Of a DNA stretch of 64,000 bases, positions 55,417 to 64,000 are shown in pieces (the stretch's first letter is position 1; every line of letters begins with the position of its first letter). The DNA is from Apium graveolens (Eukaryota > Streptophyta > Magnoliopsida > Apiales > Apiaceae), in the NCBI RefSeq assembly GCF_009905375.1, contig NC_133657.1:48763231-48827230 (forward strand). Reading direction: 5' to 3'. The notes below the pieces were generated by a model that saw nothing but the letters and a program-made list of their open reading frames with translations, had not been told where the DNA came from and did no database searches. The position numbers were made by a program, and so were the translations under genes.

Positions 55417-57180
55417 ACACAATTAGTAACGACAATAAATAAGTCAAAATACTCGCAAAATAAAATTTTGAGACACGAGATAAATTTTAAAGCTTATTGA
55501 TAAAATTTTGTAATATTCTGAAAGCGCTGGGAAGGAAGTGGTTATATTAATCCTTGTTGATTTAAAAACTTAAGTCTCATTTCAAAAGATATATGTTATG
55601 CCAATTAATCATACCTATACTAATCAGAATGATATAGTTCGAGCTATGGTGGATGGATGAATTTGGTTGATGGAAATGGATGGATGTGATTGTAGATGAT
55701 TTGGAGACTGATGGTGTCGGCTTGAGTTAGACTGGTAGTTAATGGTATAGAGGAGGTGTTGCCCAAATTTTTAGAAATTACTTTACATGTAAGGATAAAG
55801 GAGTATATTCTCACTCCCAGTTGTACTTCAAATGGTTGTGATTTCGGTTCTTGAGAAAGAATGTTATGATCGAACTGACTTTATGTAATTGGTCTTTGAT
55901 TATAGTTAGCTAGTCTTCACTTGGATTAAGTGATCGGTTAAAAGAGTTAATTGATCAACTTTACCAACTAATGGTCAGCTAAATAGAGATTGATTCTAAT
56001 TAGATTGAGTCAAGCTCTAACATGATTTTTAGATCCAAAATCAAAGCGGTTAGCAAGTTGAAGGAAGTGATGGCAGTAGCAAGAATCGAAAGTTTAGTAA
56101 AATTAGCGTGATGTTACCACAGACATGTGCGAGACTTTATCTAGATGAATACGCTCTTTTCGATAAACAGGAGGAACAGAAAGTAATTGGTACATTCTAG
56201 TAAGAAGAAAATTTTCAAGAACTGAAGGTTCAAGATAAAGCAAAGATATTCTATCATCTGTAATAGCATTTTAGGAAGGACTTGAAAGTATACTCCTGTC
56301 AAATGACGATGGAATAAAAGTTTTCGAAAGCTCGCAAATCCAAGTATCTGATGTAAGACGAAGACTAACAGAGTACACATGTGAACTTGGGAAGAAGAAA
56401 TGTTGATCAATTGGGAAAAAAGCGAGATATGCGATCAATGATGATTTAAGTGAGGTTAAGAAAGTAATCATCGATGAATTTGATAATTTTGTCAATAAGA
56501 ACTTAAATATTATAAATAAAAGCCTTTTATTAACTTCAGAACTGGTTTATCTAATAATGCACATATTAATATTATCAAGAAAAAGACATTCTTTATGTTA
56601 GAAGAGTTAATGAGTAATGAGAATGAAGAACTAAATAAGAAAAGAAGTGGATTCAGAAGGAAAATAAAGAAATGTTATAAAATAATCCAGGATATATGCA
56701 AGTTATGAACGTCAGCTGTGTCAGAACTGATATGAGAACGAAGTGAAACGCCAATAATTGAAGACAAGAATTTCATTCACAGAATGCGTGTAAGCAGGAA
56801 AGGTTAAACAACAGTATTCATGGCAAACTATTAGAGAAGAATAATACAATGAATCTCATATTGGAATTCCCCATAATTAAAGTGAAGCTTGGAAGATTCT
56901 AACAAATGATTTACCAAAGTTACCTCAGGAAATGAGGTAAGAATTTTCATCAGTTACTGTACGAGTCAAGCTGGTGTCAAAAGCCCTGTATCGTATAACC
57001 CAATAGAAATGAGATATTGAGTGAAGGAAAACTTCAGAAATGTGGAATGCAAGTATAATGAAATAAAGGGTAATTCGCGCTATACACAAAAGTGATCATG
57101 GAGAAAAGAGAAGGGAGGTATGAAGTCACGCATCGGTTATCAGAAATTGCAAGTCTGAAGATTAAATGAACATAGTGTAT
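55417..57180 (+). mobile_element. Degraded DNA, probably interior of chromovirus Y
   Basis: No frame longer than about 90 codons and no motif I can name. It starts abruptly at the Athila break. Because it leads without another boundary into the Y RT remnant, I take it as decayed Y interior, but part could be unrelated filler. Confidence 0.35.
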
Positions 57181-57425
57181 AAGGAGTAATTGGATAGTGT
57201 GATTATATTTATTAATAACATCCTCGCCCATTCAAGAACTAAGGAAGACCAAGTTGAACACCTGGAGATATGCATGCGAAGGGTAAAAGACTAGCAACTG
57301 CGTTCTAAGCTACAAAGGTATGAACTCTGGTTATAATTAATTATGAGCTACGGAAGTATGGTTAATTACCAACCAAGCAAGATCCATGCATAGACAGATG
57401 TCTTGAGTAGAAAAGAAAGAGTGAA
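57181..57425 (+). pseudogene. Chromovirus Y reverse transcriptase remnant
   Basis: From 57199 the frame reads VIIFINNILAHSRTKEDQVEHL, then LQRYELWL: the catalytic motif and following helix of gypsy RT. The two catalytic aspartates are replaced by asparagines at 57214-57219, each one G-to-A change. About 110 bases later VLSRKE-like coding (near 57395-57410) matches the end of RNase H. Some 250 residues between RT and that point are missing. Confidence 0.75.
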
Positions 57426-57914
57426 TATCACTAAGATTGTTGGGAGTGGATAAAGGAATTGGAAAAGTTAGAAATTGAGAACAGGTTTTGATCCGACTTT
57501 TGGATTATACTGATACTTACTTTGTTGTTAGATATCAAAGGTGGTATTAATATAGATGATTGATGTAGACTTCGGTATGAAATGTTTTTAGCATCAAAGT
57601 TCATATTGATATCTAATTTGATATGATAACAAAATTGGTATTTGTACGAAGAGTTCGGTTTTGAATAACGTTATGGTTCATTCTATTCCAAATTAATATT
57701 CCCTTTTAGATAGTAAAAGATTTCGCTCGATGAATACACTTGATAGTGATTGAAAAGAGAATTGGAGTATACTACCAAGTGGTGAATTAAATACAATTAT
57801 CGAGATCTTCCCTTAAATTTTTTAGTTTTAATAGATTTAGAACATTTCGAAGCATCAGATGCCATGGGTTTAGTATATCGGGCTCAGACGGATGGAGAAT
57901 ACAAAATAACAGTT

Positions 57915-58835
57915 AAATATTCTCGAATACGATTGAAAATGATCATATGCTAGACTAATCAAACAAAAAGAGACATGAGAAGTAAAGTAGAACAGCCCGA
58001 GAAAATGGAAGGTTCATCAACACAAATTATTAGAATTAGAAAGAGAAGCAGATTAGTATAAATTAAGTTAGTCTATTGAGACAATGAGATAGATAGAATG
58101 ATTACGAATAAGTTGGCCTTGTTCTTACAGACATGACGAGTTCATAAGATGTTCAAATGTATATGACTAAGAAGGGTAATTTAGCTCCCTACGTGTAAAT
58201 TGAAGGTTGATTCATGTTATGTGAGTAACTGATAGATTTAATGTTGCTAAGAGATCGTTGAGTTGCGGTTAAAGTAATGAGACCCGAGAAATTATAAGAA
58301 AGGTATTTGGAAAAAATATATATATATATCATAGTCAATGTCAGCAATCAAATACACCATCGTCTCAGTACATCATCTGTAGATAAAGAAGAAGATTACG
58401 GGAACGATTAAAGAGCTTCGAATGCGATTGGAAGCGATTACAAATTAGGTTATGTGAACGAAGAAACATATGGGGACGAGATTCAATGATGAGTAACAGT
58501 TGGAAACGTTCATACACGCGAATTATTAGATTTAGAAAGAAAAAGAAAAATTTATATGCGTTATGCTGATCCTTTTGAGGCTGTAAAATAGAGAGGGTAA
58601 ATAGAAGTAAGTTGGCTTCACCGCTACCCGTATAGCGAATTCATAGAATGTTTATATGTGTATACACAGAAAGAGTAAGTTAGCTCCATTATATATAAAA
58701 GATGGAGATTTGAATTGAGTTATACAAGTAACAAATAGAATATGATGTTAGCGAGAGGCTATTAAGGGAATGATTGATATTATACGTTAAAGTTATGAAA
58801 AATTATAAGGTTGAGAGATTCACCTGAGAAAATGA
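57915..58835 (+). repeat. Diverged tandem duplication, period about 495 bp
   Basis: Two co-linear blocks match: TCGAATACGATTG at 57923 with TCGAATGCGATTG at 58418, CAAATTATTAGAATTAGAAAG at 58023 with its like at 58518, and TTAGCTCC near 58180 with 58677. The copies differ by many substitutions and small gaps. They lie between integrase-like traces (CAGACGGATGG at 57882) and the polypurine tract. Confidence 0.75.
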
Positions 58836-58891
58836 AAATGATATACTTGAAAAGTATCAGTACTATTCCTTAGTATGATTCTGAGGGCAGA

Positions 58892-58911
58892 ATCCTTTTA
58901 AGGGGGAAGGA
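58892..58911 (+). promoter_or_regulatory. Polypurine tract of chromovirus Y
   Basis: CCTTTTAAGGGGGAAGGA precedes the LTR start. The upstream AGGGCAGAATCCTTTTAAGGGG resembles the pol end of chromovirus I at 9930-9950. Confidence 0.75.
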
Positions 58912-61900
58912 TTTAACATCCGGAAAATATCGTATAATTATTTGTATCAATATATGATTATTATGTGAATATTATATGAATTTTGGTGAATTATCTGATG
59001 ATTGATAATAATATTTGGGTGTTTGTATGTAATAAAATGTGAGTATGTTAATTTTAATATGACTAAAATAAAATATAAATAATTAAGGTATTTTTCTGGT
59101 AATTTATGGAGTGTTATATGATTTTATAATGATTTATGAATTTATTAATTATTTTTTGAATAATTACAAAATTATTTTATAGAGCCGGGAATCGTCCGAC
59201 TTCAACCTTTTTTACGTTTTTACAACCCGAAACTCTACCGAAAACTCCTTCCTAACCTAATATGGTAATTCCGGACATTTTCCGTGTTTTGACTTTTTGG
59301 ATCCGGATTACGGTTTGACCTGTGCGCGGCTCGGCGCAAGATTTTCGATACGACAATCATTTCGGTAAATCAGCGAGACCCGTATTCTCGAAAGACGGGA
59401 TATTATTACATTATTTTCGTATAAAGTATTTTATAAAAAGCCCGGTTTAGATAATTATTTAATACTGATATCAAATCGGATCGTTATTGCAGTTACTTAG
59501 CGGCTAAGCAACTACGATCCAAAATGATCCAGAACGAACCAATATTCAGTAAATATAAATAGCATATTTCTTATTTCATTTTATTCGTTTATTCATTTAC
59601 AACCAGTAAAATACAGTAAATACAGAGAAAAACCCTAGAAACCGATATGTTACTGAGAATCAAACGCACGAACGAAGGCGTTATCGAACTCCTATTTAAG
59701 CGTGTAATATATCAAAACGAAGCTCTCGAAAAGTACTCTCTGCATAAATTAACCATTTTAGTGCAGCAATTAAGGTAATTTTCTTATTTATTTATTTATA
59801 TTCGAATTATTTAAAGATTAAATTATGAAAAATTGTTCTTGATGTTGTTGATATGATTTGATGATTCCATCTTGTAGATAATATTTTTCTGGTCAATTTG
59901 ATATATTATATGTCAAAAACCGAGTTCAATAACATATAGAAATTGAGGTTGATTTTTCTGAAAATTAAAAATTAGGGTTCTTGAATGTTCTTGAATTGAA
60001 AATTTGGGGGTTTTCGATTCTGGGGTCATCAGCTAAATATAATGATATGAATAGCTTCATATTGAATTGTAGGATCGATTCATGTGTTTTATTTCACCAA
60101 ACGATTGCTAAATCGATTAGATCGTGTTTTTGTTTTTGTTTTTTTTATTTTATTCGTTTTTAATTTTAATTTCTTGGACTATAGATGTACTTGTTGTTGT
60201 TCTGATTGTGTCGAATTGATTGTACATTATCTAAGCTTTATTTTGGTATTTTAAACTTGAATTTTGGTTGAGAAATTGCCGGGATCGGTTTTTGGCCGGA
60301 TTAACCCCGACTTTGCTTCGATTTTGATCGGAGTTGGGGTCCTGTTGATTGTTTGTGATGGTCGTTGTTGTTTCTGGATTCGAGGGTGTCAGTGAAGTAT
60401 TTTGAGCTAAAGACCGAGTGATTTGGATCAGGATTGGAGATTCTGTGGCTCGCCGGAAAGAGACCGGAGTTCGAAGAACTCACAGGTTTCTGGAAACATT
60501 TTCCAGATTTCGGCGTTTCTTCCTTCCTCCGGCCACCTGCTAACTCCGTCACTCGATCGGTTGGAGAAGATGACTGAAACTGAAAGAGTGTTTCTGAGTT
60601 TTCTTTTTATTTTATAATCAAAATTCATTTTTAAATTATTTTTAATTTCCAAAATTCTTTATTTAATTATTCCGAAAATTATTTTAATTACAAAATAAAT
60701 CTTAATTATTTAATTAATTAATTTTAGTTAATAATTAATTATTTAATTATTCAATTAATTTAAATGTTAATTGATTAATTAATTTGAGTATTTATTAATT
60801 AATTTTAATTGATTATTTAATTGGATTTAATTATTTAAAATTGATTTAAAATTTTGAAAAATAGTTTCGAGCTTTAAAATATTATTCTAAATTATTTTCA
60901 AGACTCGATAATTATTATAAAATATTTTAAAGTCATATTTAGGTATTCCAACCCTATTATTTAATTATTAAATGATTCGGAGACCGTTTTAATTTCGAAA
61001 AATGTTCAAAAATTCATAATAAATAAACTGTTCATCCGTTTAATACGAAATGAACGCCTCTAGACTCAGAAAAATATTTTTCTTTTATTAAAAATATTTT
61101 CGAGACCTAAATTCCTTTGTATCTAAAGGACGTTTATTTTATGGATCATTCCGAGTCAATAATTGATCGATAAAATATTCTTTTTGACCCAATTTTAATT
61201 CTAAACATATCGAGACCTATCTTTTGACGATTCAACTTATGTGCTACATGAATTACGTGATTATGTAATTTTGTGGATAATATGATTACATGCCCTATGT
61301 GTACGTATTATGTGAATAATGAGTCAGCGTGTCTTTTAAACGTTATCTGAATGAGATGTGATTCTTATCTATTATTATCAGGCGGGTAGACGATAGGGAT
61401 AAGTATATAGACTAGTAAGTTATACATTGTCAGTTAATTGAATAATATTATTTGTGATAGATGCACATAGCGCGAGACGTTCAAAGCCAGATAGAGATTG
61501 TAGAAGTAAAGTCTGACTGCGTGTAGTACGGAAATGAGTGGATTCGGAATAAAGATAAACCTAAGAGGGTAAATGATAAGAAAGGTCAAGTAGCCCGTCA
61601 AAGGTAAAACAGATGCGACAGGACTGAGTGTTATGGCAGCTGGTTAAAGGTCGGAGGATTATCAATTGAGGCAAGTATTCCTAACCTTTCTCCTAAAATT
61701 CTGCAAATAGTTATTCGCTCATATTCTAAGTTCAGAATAGTTAACTATTTTATATTTCGCTGTAATTACTCTTATTATGCCAGTTCTTTTCATTATTGTT
61801 CCTATATTATCGATTGCTCTCTTGAGCAAATACCCATTCTTTCGGGTTATTTGCGAACCCTGATTTGGGATATTTTGAAATCAAAATGATTTGATATCAA

Positions 61901-62696
61901 AATACTCTACGGGCTGGATGATTATTATGAGGACCAGTGATGAGCTGGATCCTATGGGTCAGGGATGGACCGGACCCCTTTAGGCCATAGTTGCCTGGGT
62001 GCCCCATATGTTGGTTGGGTCTATGCAGTTGGGTATAGATCTGCACTATCTCCTGACTGATCAGCAGGTTATAGTGCATATGTTGGTTTCTAGTGTCCAG
62101 TCTAATTTATTGTTGATCGCCATTAACGGCATTCATTCCCGAATAGTTCATAATTACAAATTTCAAAAGGATGAAATATTGAAACGATCACTGTTCTTTT
62201 ACAGAAAAATTTGATTTATGATTAAAGGCCAATGAGGGCCGATGTTTTGTTTGCTCAACTATTTAAATATGTAAAGACGCTTTTAAAATCATTCAACAAT
62301 CGTTTCCAGGAGTTTTCTGATCTGATACCTGGAAACCATTCATGATACTTGTTGGGCATTTTTGGCTCACTCTTGCTTTGTGAACTCTTATTTCTTTCAG
62401 TATCAAATGAGGACAAAAGTGAATAGCTTTAACAGACAGCAAAAGTGGTGAGATTCCAGTTGAAGAAATTTGGAGGCGTCAGAGTGATCAATACAAGGAA
62501 AATAGTAATAAGGTAATGAAATTGTATTTAGATAGTGTAAATTTTAGAAGGTTAGATTCTTGTTTCATACTATAACCTGTAAGAGATCCTGATTATGAGG
62601 GGTTATCTGTATATTTATTTTAATATACAGGTTTTTATTATTATCTAAAGTTGTGTAGTGACACCCAATCTTGACCCCGGATTTGGGGGCTTCACA
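58912..62696 (+). mobile_element. Chromovirus Y, 3' LTR (3785 bp)
   Basis: Starts TTTAACATCCGG (TG lost) after the polypurine tract and ends ATTTGGGGGCTTCACA, close to the end of LTR I (ATTTGGGGGTGTTACA). The segment GTTGGGCATTTTTGGCTCAC at 62350 matches in layout the GGTGGGCTTGCTGCTCAC of LTR I at 3770. It differs from the X LTR at both ends, so X and Y are separate elements. It is inserted in the minus-strand copia gag; the next bases are ATTCT. Confidence 0.8.
62407..62448 (+). other. Possible decayed mini-exon in the Y LTR
   Basis: TTATTTCTTTCAG ends at 62400. ATG 62407 opens a basic peptide (MRTKVNSFNRQQKW) ending at TGA, with GTGAGA at 62448. Position and character match the exons in I and X, but the phase is not kept, so this copy is probably broken. 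Confidence 0.25.
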
Positions 62697-64000
62697 ATTC
62701 TCGTTCAAGCTGCTTCTTTAAAATATCTTCTTTCTTCAAGGACTCAGTTAATTCATCCTTAGCAATCTTACACTCAATTCTCAATTTTTCAAATTCAATA
62801 AACTGAGACTCTAGCACATTATTCATCTCACTTAAAAACAAATTGTTTTCTTTAATTTTAGCATTTTCCTTAGTGAGAGACTTAAGTGTAACACGCAAAT
62901 GATATAATTCTGTAGACATGTCATTGATAGCATCACTGCACTCAGCTTTAAATAAATGTGCTAGGTTAGTGGTGATTACCTGATTACTTGAAGAACTTGT
63001 CTCTATTTCATCAGACTTGGCCATTAGGGCTAGATTGACATAGCTGACATCCTCATCCTCATCCAGACCATCTGCTGCCCAGTCATTTTCTTGTGTAATG
63101 AAAGCCCTTTCCTTTTGTTTGAGCAACTCAAAATACTTCTATTTATAATCCACAGGCTCAAACTTCTTCTTGCTGGAATCTGACTTTCTACACTCACTGG
63201 CAAAGTGCCCTGCCAAGCCACATTTGAAACATTTGAATTTTGATTTATCGACGATGTTTCTATTTAGCTTAGCTGCTCCAAAGTTCTTTTTGAACTTGAG
63301 CTTGGCAAATCTTCTGGAAAGAAATGCTAGATGTTCATCAATGTCATCCATATCATCTTGGCTCAAAGAATCTTCATTTTCTGCTACCAGCCCCTTGCCC
63401 TTATTTTCACAGACCTTTGAAGTATACTCAACAGCTTCTATCTTCATCTCCTTCTCTTTCTATAACTCAGCAACCAGTGCAATGGACCCTCCTTTCTTCC
63501 TTCCTTTCTCCATTCTTTCATCTTGCTCTATTTTAAGCTCATAAGTCTTTAGAATGCCATACAGTCTCTCTAGTGTAAACTCCTTGTATTCTTGTGAATT
63601 TCTCAAGGAGATTGTCATTGGTTTCCATTCTTTTGATAGGGATCTCAGAAATTTGAGGTTAGAATCTTTGGTTTGGTAGACTCTTCCATGCAGCTTTAGA
63701 GCATATAGTAGCTTTTGAAATCTACTAAAGATATTAGTGAGAGTTTCACCTTCTTCAAAGTGGAAATGCTCATATTGTTGAATTAGTAACTGCATCTTGT
63801 TTTCTCTAACTTGTTTAGTTCCATCACAGATAATCTAAATTGTATCCCAAACTTCCTTGGCAGTTTTGCAATTGATGATGTTGTCAAACATGTCACCATC
63901 AACTCCATTGAACAGAATATTCATGGCCTTCTTGTCTTTCCTGACTTGTTTAATATCAGGATCTGACCATTCATGCCTTGGCTTGGGAACTGATGGCTCA
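62697..64000 (-). pseudogene. Copia E gag, minus strand, partial
   Basis: On the minus strand from 64000 down: UBN2-like gag of the A family (63460-63795, MQLLIQQYEHFHFEEG ... GRKKGGSIALV), then a basic segment and a CCHC knuckle (CFKCGLAGHFASEC, in 63139-63447), then a coiled coil (62697-63126). In-frame stops separate the pieces, at YK* and at AEL* (TAG). The start lies beyond the window. Gag is cut at 62697 by the Y LTR. It is probably the 5' part of the element whose 3' end is at 40615-42949. Confidence 0.85.

Noticed and set aside
42950..62696. X and Y as the two LTRs of one element split by Athila.
   Set aside because: LTR starts (TGTTATAACCGG versus TTTAACATCCGG) and ends (TTGTGACA versus GGGCTTCACA) and the inner sequence do not match.

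Overview
The window is plant nuclear DNA, most likely from a eudicot with a large, repeat-rich genome. I found no host gene. Almost every base belongs to LTR retrotransposons of three groups: Ty3/gypsy chromovirus-like elements with unusually long (3.8-4.1 kb) LTRs, Ty1/copia elements of the SIRE/Maximus type with an extra third ORF, and Athila/Tat-type Ty3/gypsy elements. The 3' end of a CACTA DNA transposon is also present. Plant origin is supported by tRNA-iMet and tRNA-Asp type primer binding sites, TG...CA LTR ends, 5-bp target duplications, plant-style start contexts and the element lineages themselves.

Layout. 1-104: end of an unknown open frame (minus). 105-14806: chromovirus 'I', arranged LTR (105-4223), decayed interior (4224-9956), LTR (9957-14058) and a truncated second copy of the leader (14059-14806). 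14807-16233: 3' end of a Tat-like element with a palindrome array, a 40-bp minisatellite and an LTR. 16234-17319: CACTA terminus. 17320-18005: unrecognised AT-rich DNA. 18006-19769: copia 'A' LTR and gag, cut by a reversed chromovirus LTR piece (19770-20762). 20763-34062: copia 'B', a complete 13.3-kb element with identical 1360-bp LTRs and a GTTTA target duplication. 34118-40614: the 3' half of copia 'C'. 40615-42949 and 62697-64000: two pieces of a minus-strand copia 'D/E' of the A family. Between them lie chromovirus 'X' (42950-49313), a truncated Athila element inserted in it (49314-55416), and the 3' half of chromovirus 'Y' (55417-62696).

How the parts relate. Each copia family carries its own inverted-repeat motif in the LTR. 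In B and C the same motif recurs as an array between pol and the third ORF, followed by a TATA box and then the start codon of that ORF. This looks like an internal promoter module for ORF3, built from the same cis elements as the LTR, and is the most interesting signal here. The LTRs of I and X contain a short open exon bounded by splice-like signals, and both elements carry an extra ORF ahead of gag. Nearly all premature stops in X, Athila, A, B and C fall at probable glutamine or arginine codons (CAA, CAG or CGA changed to TAA, TAG or TGA). G-to-A changes also appear at zinc-knuckle, protease and RT catalytic codons. This fits frame-preserving decay through cytosine deamination.
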